Shown: positions 54,046-63,970 of the stretch, piece after piece
Numbering within the stretch: the first letter of the stretch is position 1
Layout: each line of letters starts with the position of its first letter
Assembly: GCA_963810555.1 (NCBI GenBank)
Contig: CAWENX010000009.1
Coordinates: 248,001-312,000, forward strand
Source: G963677325 sp963810555
GTDB taxonomy: Bacteria; Bacteroidota; Bacteroidia; Bacteroidales; Prolixibacteraceae
DNA length: 64,000 nt
Direction: 5' to 3'
Notes under the pieces: model-generated
What the model saw: the letters and a program-made list of their open reading frames with translations, nothing else
The model's database searches: none
What the model was told of the DNA's origin: nothing
Position numbers and translations under genes: made by a program

Positions 54046-54077
54046 CTTGGGGGGACAATTATTTTGAGCTAAGTTTG
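54046..54077 (+). promoter_or_regulatory. -33/-7 promoter of prfC
   Basis: CTTG at 54046-54049 (one mismatch to TTTG), a 20-bp spacer and TAAGTTTG at 54070-54077. The predicted leader is about 11 nt to the ATG at 54095. Confidence 0.6.
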
Positions 54078-54094
54078 CACCCTTATTTTTGGTT

Positions 54095-55670
54095 ATGAAG
54101 TTCAAAGAGGAAATATTACGCCGCAGGACTTTTGGAATAGTCAGTCACCCTGATGCAGGCAAGACCACCTTGACAGAGAAACTCCTGTTATTTGGCGGGG
54201 CAATACATGTGGCCGGAGCAGTAAAGAGCAATAAAATAAGGAAAACCACCACTTCAGACTTCATGGAGATAGAGCGGCAGAGAGGAATATCTGTTGCCAC
54301 CTCTGTAATGGGTTTTGAGTATCAGCAATATAAAATCAATATTTTGGATACCCCCGGTCACCAGGACTTCCAGGAAGATACCTTTCGCACGCTTACCGCA
54401 GTTGACAGTGTAATTATTGTGATCGATGCCGCCAAAGGAGTTGAGCCTCAGACTGAAAAATTGATGGGAGTGTGCCGAAGCCGAAAGACACCGGTCATTG
54501 TGTTCATCAATAAAATGGACCGCCCGGCAGATGATTCGTTTGACCTTTTGGATGATATTGAGAACCAACTGCATATTAAGGTATGTCCTTTAAGCTGGCC
54601 GATCAACAACGGACCTGATTTTAAAGGAGTTTACAATCTCTATGAAAAAAACCTTTCTCTGTTTAATCCAAGTATTACTGATATTGTTGAAGGAATAAAA
54701 TTTACGGATATCAATAATCCAGAACTCGAATCCTATATAGGTAATGATGCTGAAGTCCTCAGAGAGGAACTTGAAATCGTGGAGGGAATTTACCCTGAAT
54801 TTTTTCTTGATCAATACCTTGCCGGTGATCTTGCCCCCGTATTTTTCGGAAGCGCCTTGTATAATTTCGGAGTGCAGGAATTGCTGAATACATTTGTAAG
54901 AATTGCCCCTTCTCCACGTCCTAAAAAGGCAGAGGAACGTTTGGTTTTACCTGATGAAGATATTTTTACAGGATTTGTATTTAAAATCCATGCCAATATT
55001 GACCCAAACCACCGGAGCCGGATTGCTTTTGTGAAAGTTTGTTCAGGACGTTTTGAACGAAATAAAAACTACAGGCACATAAGACTGGGTAAGCAATTTA
55101 AATATTCAAGCCCGACAGCATTTATGGCTGATAAGAAGGAGATTATTGAAGAGGCATTCCCGGGAGATATAGTTGGTATTCCGGATACAGGGAATTTTGT
55201 GATAGGAGATACGCTGACCGAAGGAGAAATCCTTACATTACAAAGGACTTCCTTCATTTTCCCCTGAGATTTTCCGGTATATCGAGAATGCCGATCCAAT
55301 GAAAGCGAAGCAACTGAATAAAGGAATTGATCAGCTTATGGATGAAGGTGTTGCACAGCTTTTTATCAGTCAGCTTAACGGAAGAAAGATAATAGGTACT
55401 GTGGGGGCTCTTCAGTTCGAGGTAATCGAATACCGTCTTGAACATGAATACGGGGCAAAGTGCAGATGGGAATCACTGTCATTATATAAGGCGTGCTGGA
55501 TCCAGAGTGATGATACGGCCATCCTTGCAGATTTTAAGAAAAGAAAATACAATAGGATGGCACTTGACAAGCATGGAAGGGATGTGTTTTTAGCTGAATC
55601 AGCCTTCATGCTCGATATGGCCATTCGGGATTATCCAGAAATTAAATTTCATTTTACGACAGAATTCTGA
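54095..55670 (+). pseudogene. prfC: Peptide chain release factor 3, frame broken by one base
   Basis: Two frames give a normal ~525-residue RF3, the GTPase that recycles RF1/RF2. The P-loop is SHPDAGKTTL, the G3 motif is DTPGHQDF, and G4 is NKMD. The second frame carries the C-terminal domain III segments (GTVGALQFEVIEYRLEHEYGAKC). Joining needs one base removed around 55235, giving EILHYKGLPSFSPEIF. The ATG at 54095 is preferred over an upstream TTG at 54089. The break may be a sequence error. Confidence 0.92.
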
Positions 55671-55821
55671 ACTAACCAATTACACGAATTAAGGACGAAT
55701 TACACGAAGAGGTTTCAGAGTTTAAACGTCTCAAAGTTCCGGTATTACAAAGTTTCAGTTCTGCAAACTGAAACATTCTGATAGATAATTCGTTTCATAT
55801 GAAGATAATGAAGCGTTAAGT

Positions 55822-56463
55822 ATGAAATCTATATTTCTGTTTATATTCGCAATCACAATTATGAATCCAACTGATCTCAAAAGTGCAGAACCAGCTAAGT
55901 CTGCGAAACAGGGCAAAGAGCCTGAGTACAAAATTGCCGTATTTGGCGAAGGCTGTTTCTGGTGTTCTGAAGCAATCTTCAGTGAGTTAAAGGGTGTGAA
56001 AAAAGTTGTTTCGGGATTTTCAGGCGGGACTGTCCCCAATCCTACCTACGAGGAAGTTTGTACCGGGAAAACAGGTCACGCGGAAAGTGTAGAGATTACG
56101 TATGATCCGAAGGAAATCAGCTATCCTGAATTGCTGGAGGTATTCTGGGATACACATGATCCCACGACGTTGAACAGGCAGGGCGCCGATGTCGGGACAC
56201 AATACCGTTCGGTGATTTTTTATACGGATGAAGATCAAAAAAAACTGGCCACTGAGTATAAGGAACGTCTTAATAAGGAAAAAATATGGGACAAACCGAT
56301 TGTAACAGAAATAGTCCCGTTTAAAAAATTTTACTCCGCAGAAAATTATCACCAGGAGTATTACGAAAAGAATCCCAATCAGGCTTATTGCCGGTTGGTT
56401 ATTACGCCCAAAGTAGAAAAGTTCAGAAAAATATTTGCAGATAAACTGAAATCAAAGAAATAA
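55822..56463 (+). CDS. msrA: Exported peptide methionine sulfoxide reductase A
   Basis: 213 residues. The signal peptide is MKSIFLFIFAITIM, so it acts outside the cytoplasm. Catalytic Cys45 lies in GEGCFWCSE. GTVPNPTYEEVCTGKTGHAESVEITYDP, DPTTLNRQGADVGTQYRS and the C-terminal NYHQEYYEKNPNQAYCR with the resolving Cys are all present. It reduces Met-S-sulfoxide in envelope proteins. No msrB is fused or adjacent. A small hairpin (56472-56485) follows. Confidence 0.93.
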   Translation: MKSIFLFIFAITIMNPTDLKSAEPAKSAKQGKEPEYKIAVFGEGCFWCSEAIFSELKGVKKVVSGFSGGTVPNPTYEEVCTGKTGHAESVEITYDPKEISYPELLEVFWDTHDPTTLNRQGADVGTQYRSVIFYTDEDQKKLATEYKERLNKEKIWDKPIVTEIVPFKKFYSAENYHQEYYEKNPNQAYCRLVITPKVEKFRKIFADKLKSKK

Positions 56464-56655
56464 CCTGAGTTCGATTTAAGAATCGATCACCGCGGGTTAC
56501 GTTATTGCATCAATTAAATGCCGGATCGACCCATCTGCCCCAAAGCTGTGTGATAAAAAACAGTTTACAAATCTCTGTTTGGTAACTTTTATCAGAATAC
56601 TTACGTCTTACAATCCGGCTACCATCCTGTTACCAAAACCGAATCAAAAACTACA

Positions 56656-58340
56656 CCTGACTTCGACACTTAACATCTATAAAGACACACAACATCCACC
56701 CAAACAGATGAATAGATTCTCTCGGACACCCATTTGGGTGTCCCAGCCATAAAAACCGGTAATTTTATGGCATGTTTGTACGGAAAAAGAAAAACCATAG
56801 TGGACTAATCAGCGTCCAGGTCATAGACAAAAGCAACGGCAAGTACCGTGTGCTTAAAACTATTGGCAGCAGTATGGACAGGCAGATTGTTGACGAGCTG
56901 TAGTCAAGCGAGGGAAGAGATGGATTTCTGATTATTTGGGAGAACAGGATATTTTTGAGCAAGCGGCAAAGGAAGCTGACGAGAAGCAGGTTGTCGATTT
57001 CTTGCTGACCAAGGTTGAAAACATCTTGATAAATGGCACCCAGTTGATATTGGACAAGGTATTTAAGTCCATCGGGTTTGATCACTTGAACGATGACATA
57101 TTGAAGCATTTGGTAATTGCCCGCCTTAGCCAGCCATTTAGCAAGTCGGCCACGGTTGACTATTTAAAATCGCATTTTGATGAAGATGTACAGTTGCATA
57201 AGATTTACCGCTATTTGGATAAACTATACAATACCCAACAGGATAAGATTCAGGAAATCAGCATAAAACACACACGAAGATACTAGGAGGGAAAAATCGG
57301 TTTGATGTTTTACGACGTTACCACGCTTTATTTTGAAATCGACAACGGTGATGAACTGCGTGAATCAGGCTTCTCGAAAGACGGAAAGCACAGCCAGCCA
57401 CAAGTGGTGCTAGGGCTTATTGGTCAGCCGAGACGGCTACCCACTTTCTTATTCACTTTTTAACGGTTCCCAATACGAAGGCAGAACGATGATTCCATTG
57501 ATTGAGGATTTTGTGCAACGTTTTAATCTGGATGATTTCGTGGTTGTTGCCGATTCTGGATTGATGAATAAAACAAATATAAGTTTATTGGAATCGGGCG
57601 GTTATAATTATATCCTCGGGGCAAGGATAAAAAATGAATCGGAAAAGACCAAGCAGTGGATTTTATCCCTTGAGAAACACAACGGTGAATTCAATGAGCT
57701 ACAAATGAGGTAAAGCTAGGTTGATTGTCAGTTATTCGGACAAAAAGGGCAAAAAAAGACAAATACAATAGAGAAAAGGGTGTAAAACGTCTACAGAAAG
57801 CCTACAAAAGGGGAACATGAATAAAGAAAACATTAATAAGCGAGGTTATAACAAATTTTTAGAAATATCCGACAATGTTAAAGTTACAATCAAGCACAAA
57901 AAATATCAGAAGATGAGAAATGGGATGGATTAAAAGGTTATATGACCAATACTTCACTTCCGGCAAAAGAGGTTCACGAGCAATACAATGGGCTGTGGGT
58001 TGTCGAGAACGCATTTCGTGTCACAAAGGGAACTATCGAAATACGCCCGATGTTCCATTTTACGCCCCGAAGGATTGAAGTCCCATGTATGTATTTGCTT
58101 TATAGCCTATAAAGTGTATAAAGAACTGGAGCGAATACTGAAAATATCGGGGAGCAATTTAAGCGTTGGGAAAGTGTTGGACATTGCAAAAACAGTTACC
58201 ACAATCAAGATAAAGCTGCCAACAAGTAACACCACCATGACTAAGACAATGCTCATCACCCCAAAGCAAAAATCGATCGAAATGCTTTTTAATGAAGATT
58301 TCTGGAAAATTTTTTAGGGTGTCCCAGTGTCGAAGTCAGG
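56656..58340 (+). mobile_element. IS1634-like insertion sequence, decayed
   Basis: 1685 bp bounded by perfect 15-bp inverted repeats, CCTGACTTCGACACT at 56656-56670 and its complement at 58326-58340. Subterminal copies of GGACACCC/GGGTGTCC lie inside both ends. The transposase starts at 56772 (MFVRKKKNHSGLISVQ) and continues in several frames with FYDVTTLYFE and the GYPLSYSLFNGSQYEG region. No target duplication could be read. Confidence 0.85.
56772..58316 (+). pseudogene. IS1634-family transposase, many frame breaks
   Basis: The N-terminal frame from 56772 shifts near 56900. The next frame (56936-57286) carries the helical middle with FLLTKVENILINGTQLILDKVFKSIGFD. A stop (TAG) interrupts near 57285. 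FYDVTTLYFE and the SLFNGSQYEGRTMIPLIEDFV/ADSGLM segments, part of the DDE core, follow with one extra base near 57417. The last third (57720-58316) is broken repeatedly. It is inactive as read. Confidence 0.82.
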
Positions 58341-58496
58341 AGATGGCTGGCATTGAATCACTCAATAGCGGTAAACAGATTGTTAGGATATGAAAACCGT
58401 GTGGCGATGACCAATCGTCCTGCCCATACACCAACTCCGGAATCAAATGAACAGATTTATCTCTTTTTCGAATATTTCCTCAAACACAAAAATTAG
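58341..58496 (+). pseudogene. 3' remnant of a gene truncated by the IS1634-like element
   Basis: An open stretch of 51 codons begins exactly at the edge of the right inverted repeat and ends in TAG. It has protein-like composition (WLALNHSIAVNRLLGYENR and NEQIYLFFEYFLKHKN). The end resembles the C-terminal helix of secreted esterase/alpha-beta hydrolase proteins, but I do not name a family. No matching 5' half is seen before 56656, so the insertion was accompanied by loss of the upstream part. Confidence 0.55.
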
Positions 58497-59107
58497 AAGT
58501 TCTTCGAAATCATAAAAAAAATTGGAAATGAAATTCTTGCTATGCGTCACGCAAATGCGATGTTCGTTCAAATAATAAGTCCGTTCTTTAAATCCCTTTC
58601 GAAATTCATCAGAAAGCTCTTAAATCCAATTCTGATTTAACCTTCATGCTTTACTGATCACTGTTTACTTTCATCCAACCGCAATGTAATTACTTATAAT
58701 TATGCAATTTGCAAAATGACAATTGAATGACTATTGAATGACGGTTAGTTCCCATTCGCGCGCTTTTTAATCGCGGGGGTCTGTTCACTGTTTACTCTTT
58801 ATGCCTAATGCCAGTTTTAATTCGTAATTCATTATTCGTAATTCGTAAAATATCCCATAGTTTTTCTCATTTTTTTCCTTGCCCCAAAGGTCAGAGAAAT
58901 GACCTGGATTCACAATAGTGCGAATAAGCCAGACCATTTTTAATATGAAATTTACGGTAAAAAGTTGATAACTTTTTAATAACTTATCTGGAAATTAGGT
59001 TATTAAGAATTGATTTTTCAATTATTCTACTTACCTTTAAGGAGGACTAAAAACAGGGAACCTTGTCTTGTTCCTGTGGGTGTTTATATCGTTATACTTT
59101 AAAATCA
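58497..59107. other. Repeat-rich intergenic region
   Basis: Contains TTACTGATCACTG (58650s) and CTGTTCACTG (58780s) words of the CAGTRAT heptamer family, TAATTCG heptads at 58808-58850, and two GAATGACTATTGAATGAC words. No gene. Confidence 0.6.
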
Positions 59108-60298
59108 ATGCCTATGAAAACTAAAAATTTGCTCCAATTAATTGTCCTGATCCTCCTTTTTCTGACAGGATGCAATAAAAATGAAAATCCTCTGCAGGTT
59201 CAGGCGACTCTTCAGGATAAATCTTACTCATTAAAATCGGCATCACTTAATGGTAAATACATTGTCGTATTTAAGGATGATGCCGGACTTGCAGGATCCG
59301 ATCGTCAGACCAGAAATGGAAGGATAAGGGAAAGGGCGCATGGCTTGTTAAATAAACATTCCGTCGCCTCAGATATTGAAGATGTATATGAATCAGTTCT
59401 GCAGGGGTTTACAGCAAAAATGACTTTAGAGCAGGCTAAAAAATTATCCGCAGATGGCACAATTAAATCGGTTGAACCAGATCAGGTAATCGCTTTATCC
59501 CCGATCGAAATGGAATGCAAAGCAGGGCCAAAAATTACAAGACAACAAACAATTCCATGGGGGGTAAGACGAGTCGGTGGAGTTGGAAGGGCAACAAAGA
59601 AAACAGCCTGGATTATAGATACAGGTATTGATCTGACTCATCCCGACCTGAATGTTGATGTATATCGATCAGCTACTTTTCTCGGTCCAAAAACTACTCC
59701 GGATGATGAAAACGGTCACGGGACACATGTCGCGGGAATTATTGCAGCAAAAAACAATAGAATAGGAGTTGCAGGTGTTGCAGCAGGAGCAAAGGTTGTT
59801 TCCGTAAGAGTCCTTGATCGCAAAGGAAATGGAACCGTTTCAGCAGTTATCAGCGGAATCAATTATGTGGCAGCTAATGCGGGTCAGGGAGACGTTGCTA
59901 ATATGAGTCTTGGCGGTGGCATCTCGGATGCACTTGACGAAGCTGTTATTAACGCCTCATCCAAAGTGATATTTGTTTTAGCTGCAGGAAACGATGCGGA
60001 TAATGCGAGCAATTACTCTCCGGGGCGGGTAAATTGCCCAAATGTATATACCATATCAGCAATGGACAAAGGTGACAAATGGGCGTATTTTTCAAATTTC
60101 GGCAACCCGCCTGTTGATTATTGTGCTCCGGGAGTTGATATTTATTCTACATACAAAGGCGGTCGTTATGCTTTTATGACCGGGACTTCTGAGGCTGCGC
60201 CGCATGTAGCAGGACTTTTATTACTCGGGCTTGTGAATACGGATGGATATGTGAGAAACGATCCGGATGAAAATCCCGATCCAATTGCTCACCGTTGA
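59108..60298 (+). CDS. Subtilisin-like serine protease with I9 propeptide (lipoprotein)
   Basis: 396 residues from the ATG at 59108 (a TTG at 59063 gives a longer, Cys-rich extension). The lipobox is FLTGC. An inhibitor-I9-type propeptide (KYIVVFKDDAG to VEPDQVIAL) precedes the S8 catalytic domain: IIDTGIDLTHPDL (Asp ~171), ENGHGTHVAGIIAA (His ~204) and FMTGTSEAAPHVAG (Ser). The third-position Glu replaces the usual Met in GTSMAAP but the Ser is present. It is anchored in the envelope and presumably degrades exported peptides. Confidence 0.92.
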   Translation: MPMKTKNLLQLIVLILLFLTGCNKNENPLQVQATLQDKSYSLKSASLNGKYIVVFKDDAGLAGSDRQTRNGRIRERAHGLLNKHSVASDIEDVYESVLQGFTAKMTLEQAKKLSADGTIKSVEPDQVIALSPIEMECKAGPKITRQQTIPWGVRRVGGVGRATKKTAWIIDTGIDLTHPDLNVDVYRSATFLGPKTTPDDENGHGTHVAGIIAAKNNRIGVAGVAAGAKVVSVRVLDRKGNGTVSAVISGINYVAANAGQGDVANMSLGGGISDALDEAVINASSKVIFVLAAGNDADNASNYSPGRVNCPNVYTISAMDKGDKWAYFSNFGNPPVDYCAPGVDIYSTYKGGRYAFMTGTSEAAPHVAGLLLLGLVNTDGYVRNDPDENPDPIAHR

Positions 60299-60494
60299 CC
60301 GACTTTTTTTGATAATTTATACGGATATTCATTGTCTAATCCGTTTCCTCTTTTTCAGAAAGATTGTTTAAATGCTCTCTTATTATACTATTTTAACAAA
60401 TTTAAAAATAAATAAACATTACACTTCCTAATTGTCTATTTAATATTAATTTTGATCCTGATCTGTTATTCGTTTTTACCAGAATTCCTAACTA

Positions 60495-62297
60495 ATGGAT
60501 TATCAATTTAAAAGCGTTTTTCTTCTCCAGCTAATACCTTGCTTCTTTGCATTTATACTGATCTGGATACTATGGAAAAGAAGGCTTTTTGATGGCGTTT
60601 TGTATCTGATCCTGTTCGAATGTGCAGCAGCCATTTGGGCAGTTGCTGATGCTTTTGAACATTCTGCAACAACGATTAGTCTTAAAATATTCTGGTCTCA
60701 GTTCTCAATACTGGGAGCCTCAACAATTCCGGTACTTTTTTTGCTATTTACACTTTCTTTTAGTCAAAACAATAAATTAATCAATTGGCGAACGGTCTCC
60801 CTTCTGTTTGTAATTCCTGTCATTACATTATACCTCGCGGCAACCAATCAATCTCATCATTTGATATGGGAAAAGGTTGATCTGATCACCCCGGTTAATG
60901 AAAGTGTCTACCATTATGGAAATTGGTTCTGGATTTATGTGTTTTATGAGATAGGATTAGTCATTTTATCGGTGATTATCCTTCTGATCGGAACTTTCCG
61001 GTTTTACAATATATACAGAAAACAGATTATTTATTTAATTATTGCCGCTGTTCTGCCTTTGATAGCTACCATTTTGTATACATTTAAATTAACTCCTCTT
61101 AGAACGGATTTGACACCTGTTGCTTTTATTTTTTCAGGAATATTGCTGGCCTTGGGGATTTATATTTTGGGAATGTTCGATATAATACCGATTGCACGTA
61201 AACAGATAATAGATAATTTCAGCGATGGAATTATAGTGGTAGATATGGCCGATCGGATTATTGATGCAAATCCCGTAATCGAAACAATTACAGGGGAGAA
61301 ACGAAATAAATTGATCGGTAAATCCTTTGAACCTTTAAGGGGATATTTACTGCCAATGGGCTTAAGAGATTCAGATCTCAAAAAAAATTCGTCCGAAAAA
61401 GTAATTAAAGTGGACGACGAAGAAAAACATTATGAAGTGACTTATAATCCTGTTATTAGCCCGAGACAGAAATTAATTGGTAAAATAATTACACTTCATG
61501 ATTTTACAAAAAGGAAAGAAGCTCTCCTTATTGCTGTAGAATCAAATCAACAACTTAGGAGGGAAATAAAGGAGAAGGAAAAGTTGATTGCCGATCTGGA
61601 TGCATACGCCCGATCTGTTGCACATGATCTTAAAAATCCGATCAGCGGAATGATGGGGTTATGTGAATTATTGAAAAGCGACTTCATTAATCACAAACAG
61701 GAAGAGGCTTTCGAATTACTCGATCTGGCTCATGAGCAAAGCCTCAAGATGTATGTAATTGTGGATGAACTGCTCCTGCTGTCAAGAATAAGGAAGGAGG
61801 ACATTAAGCTGGAAAAGCTGGATATGGCCTCAATCTTCGGCGAAGCACGAAAAAGACTTCATGGATTATATTCCTCCGATAATATCCAAATTGAACTTCC
61901 TGATTCATGGCCGGAAGCATATGGCCATCCTCAATGGATTGAAGAAGTATGGTTTAATTTCATCAGTAATGCAGTAAAGTATGGTGGCGATCCTCCTCTA
62001 ATCAGGGTTGGTCATGATAAAATAGAAGAAGACAAATATCGGTTCTGGATTCAGGATAATGGCAAAGGGCTTTCGAATGAATCCTGTTTAAAAGTTTTTA
62101 ATGATTTTGAAAGGCTTGGCGAAAAACATGTTGAAGGTAACGGTCTCGGGCTTTCCATTGTCAAGCGAATAATTGAGAAATTAGGCGGTGAAGTTTCTGC
62201 AACAAGTGAAAATATTCCTGGGAAAGGATGCATTTTCAGTTTTACTTTAAAAGATTGTCCTGAAGTTGAGACATGGCACGCCGCGTCTGTACATTAA
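60495..62297 (+). CDS. Orphan sensor histidine kinase with 7TM N-terminus and PAS domain
   Basis: 600 residues. Seven predicted membrane helices (residues ~5-230) form a histidine-kinase N-terminal 7TM module. A PAS domain follows (IIDANPVIETITGEKRNKLIGKSF, ~245-340), then HisKA with the H-box SVAHDLKNPISGMM and HATPase_c with WFNFISNAVKYGG (N-box), QDNGKGL (G1) and GNGLGLSIVKRI (G2). It autophosphorylates on His and would hand phosphate to a response regulator, but none is encoded within the window. Confidence 0.92.
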   Translation: MDYQFKSVFLLQLIPCFFAFILIWILWKRRLFDGVLYLILFECAAAIWAVADAFEHSATTISLKIFWSQFSILGASTIPVLFLLFTLSFSQNNKLINWRTVSLLFVIPVITLYLAATNQSHHLIWEKVDLITPVNESVYHYGNWFWIYVFYEIGLVILSVIILLIGTFRFYNIYRKQIIYLIIAAVLPLIATILYTFKLTPLRTDLTPVAFIFSGILLALGIYILGMFDIIPIARKQIIDNFSDGIIVVDMADRIIDANPVIETITGEKRNKLIGKSFEPLRGYLLPMGLRDSDLKKNSSEKVIKVDDEEKHYEVTYNPVISPRQKLIGKIITLHDFTKRKEALLIAVESNQQLRREIKEKEKLIADLDAYARSVAHDLKNPISGMMGLCELLKSDFINHKQEEAFELLDLAHEQSLKMYVIVDELLLLSRIRKEDIKLEKLDMASIFGEARKRLHGLYSSDNIQIELPDSWPEAYGHPQWIEEVWFNFISNAVKYGGDPPLIRVGHDKIEEDKYRFWIQDNGKGLSNESCLKVFNDFERLGEKHVEGNGLGLSIVKRIIEKLGGEVSATSENIPGKGCIFSFTLKDCPEVETWHAASVH

Positions 62298-62298
62298 T

Positions 62299-62333
62299 CA
62301 GACCTCCGCGGTAAATTTAAACGCGGAGGTCTG
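62299..62333. terminator. Perfect 12-bp stem-loop between convergent genes
   Basis: CAGACCTCCGCG (62299-62310) pairs exactly with 62322-62333 around an 11-nt AT-rich loop. It lies between the kinase stop and the 3' end of the OB-fold lipoprotein gene, as expected for a bidirectional terminator. Confidence 0.75.
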
Positions 62334-62360
62334 AATACTGATCACTGTTCACTTTTTACT
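62334..62360. repeat. CAGTRAT heptamer words overlapping a gene end
   Basis: On the minus strand the lipoprotein gene's last codons and stop run into AACAGTGATCAGTATTCAG, three heptamer-type words in the same gene-relative orientation as at 37473 and 45798. Confidence 0.65.
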
Positions 62361-63092
62361 GATCATAGCGTCCTCCATAATCACATCATATTTGTAACCG
62401 TATCCAAAGTCTTTATTCGTTGCAATCATACCCTCAAAAGTCACAACATCGCCTGGTTTAACCACATCTTGTGTCGTAATAACTAAATCATATTCACCTG
62501 AAGCTTCTGTCCCGTCCTGTAAATGAACCCAGTTTTTGTTCATTATTTCAGGATTGAATTTTACGACCTGACCCCTGATTCGGACTTTCTTATTTGCATA
62601 TTGAGCTTTATCTGCCATCAGTTTTGAAATGGTAATCCCCCCTTCGACAGGCTTTACCGATATGTTCTTTACAAAGCCAACTGTCTGCCTTCCCGGAGAG
62701 GCCATTGTACTTGATTTATTCACTTGCACCGGTTTATCGTTCAGCCCTTCAAGAAACCAGATACTTTCAAACGTTCTGTTTAATTCCCTGCTTTTGAAAT
62801 TTTTCATTTCCATTGCCTGGGTGTAATAATAAGTCTGACCGGTTTTCGCATCAAATCTTGGCGCTGCAGCCCAGTATTCCTTATCCCCTTCCTTTAATTT
62901 CACATACGAGTAATTGCTGGTTTGGATTACTTCAGTGACTGTCACTGCATGAGTTTGTACTGTGCTATTTATCTTTTGTGTCTCGTCTTGTGGCTGGGAA
63001 GTGCCGGAATTGGATTGCTGGCTGGTTTTATTAAAACCACAAGAACTGACAACTAAAAACAAAACAATCAGAAAATAATTTAATTTCATCAC
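62349..63092 (-). CDS. Lipoprotein with C-terminal OB-fold
   Basis: 247 residues. The lipobox is LVVSSC, followed by a Ser/Gln/Thr-rich linker to residue ~45. The first domain (VTVTEVIQTSNYSYVKLKEGDKEYWAAAP) and the C-terminal domain (VRIRGQVVKFNPEIMNKNWVHLQDGTEASGEYDLVITTQDVVKPGDVVTFEGMI) are small OB-fold beta barrels. Such domains bind nucleic acid or oligosaccharide. The export signal means the ligand is periplasmic or external. Function unknown. Confidence 0.82.
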   Translation of the reverse strand: MMKLNYFLIVLFLVVSSCGFNKTSQQSNSGTSQPQDETQKINSTVQTHAVTVTEVIQTSNYSYVKLKEGDKEYWAAAPRFDAKTGQTYYYTQAMEMKNFKSRELNRTFESIWFLEGLNDKPVQVNKSSTMASPGRQTVGFVKNISVKPVEGGITISKLMADKAQYANKKVRIRGQVVKFNPEIMNKNWVHLQDGTEASGEYDLVITTQDVVKPGDVVTFEGMIATNKDFGYGYKYDVIMEDAMISKK

Positions 63093-63223
63093 TTGATTTT
63101 TTATAACAACAATTCAGGCAGCAAAATTAAAAACTTTAATTTAAGTATATAAATACTTGACTATTTCCTCTTAACTTTCATAGAATTTTAGTAGGAATAC
63201 TTCTTAATCATTCTGATTAATGA

Positions 63224-63970
63224 TTACTTTTTCCCTGCCCATTCTATCGCAGCCCCGATATGCTGTATGATCTTTTCATTTTCAAAGGCATTGTCGCCGT
63301 GTCCGAAAACAGTATAAAACGACCGTGCGCCTTCAAATTCATGATACCATATCACCGGATGATCACCCATTCTCCATCCGGTATCTTCTTTTGGAAGAAT
63401 TTTAATCGACGATTCATCAAGTGTGGCCAAAACTGTAACCTTTCCCCGAGGATTTTCGCTGAATGAATACCATTCATCTTCTGTTGTATAGGTTTTCATA
63501 CCCTCGAAAGGCTTCATTGCAGGATGGTTAGTACTTTCAATATTGATGGTAGCCTTTTGAAACGGGGGATGTGTCTTAAAAAACGCTCCGTTCAGTTCTC
63601 CATACCACTTCCAGTCATACTCACAATCAGCAGATGCATGTATCCCTACAAATCCTTTTCCTTTCCTCATAAACTCCTCAAATGCTTTTTGCTGCTTTTC
63701 ATCAAGTACATTTCCGGTTGGATTCAGAAAGACACAAACATCAAATTTTGAAAGAAAATCATTTGTAAAGAGGCTGGCGTCTTCTGTCGCGGTTACAACC
63801 CATCCCTTCTCCTGACCAAGGCTTGTGACAGCTTTTATTCCTGCCGGAATTGATTTATGCCTGAATCCTTTTGTTTTTGAGAATACCAGAACATGAAGCT
63901 TCTGTTCCTGTTGGGCTAATACTCCAAATGATAGTATGGCAGCCATAATAAAAACGACTATTTTTTTCAT
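63224..63970 (-). CDS. Secreted ThuA-domain protein
   Basis: 248 residues with a signal peptide (KKIVVFIMAAILSFGVLAQ). The ThuA (class I amidotransferase-like) fold shows KLHVLVFSKTKGFRHKSIPAGIKAVTSL, FDVCVFLNPTGNVLD, GKGFVGIHASADCEYDW, DEWYSFSENPRGKVTVLA and WYHEFEGARSFYTVFGHGDNAFENEKIIQHIGAAIEWA. The Bacteroidota form is secreted and often accompanies glycan use, whereas the original ThuA is linked to trehalose. The exact reaction is not established. Confidence 0.9.
   Translation of the reverse strand: MKKIVVFIMAAILSFGVLAQQEQKLHVLVFSKTKGFRHKSIPAGIKAVTSLGQEKGWVVTATEDASLFTNDFLSKFDVCVFLNPTGNVLDEKQQKAFEEFMRKGKGFVGIHASADCEYDWKWYGELNGAFFKTHPPFQKATINIESTNHPAMKPFEGMKTYTTEDEWYSFSENPRGKVTVLATLDESSIKILPKEDTGWRMGDHPVIWYHEFEGARSFYTVFGHGDNAFENEKIIQHIGAAIEWAGKK

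Noticed and set aside
18083..55670. Programmed +1 frameshifting in hisS, nadA, prfC, the helicase and the anti-sigma gene
   Set aside because: The sites share no slippery sequence, stop codon context or downstream structure, and transposases show the same kind of break. A sequencing insertion bias explains all of them.
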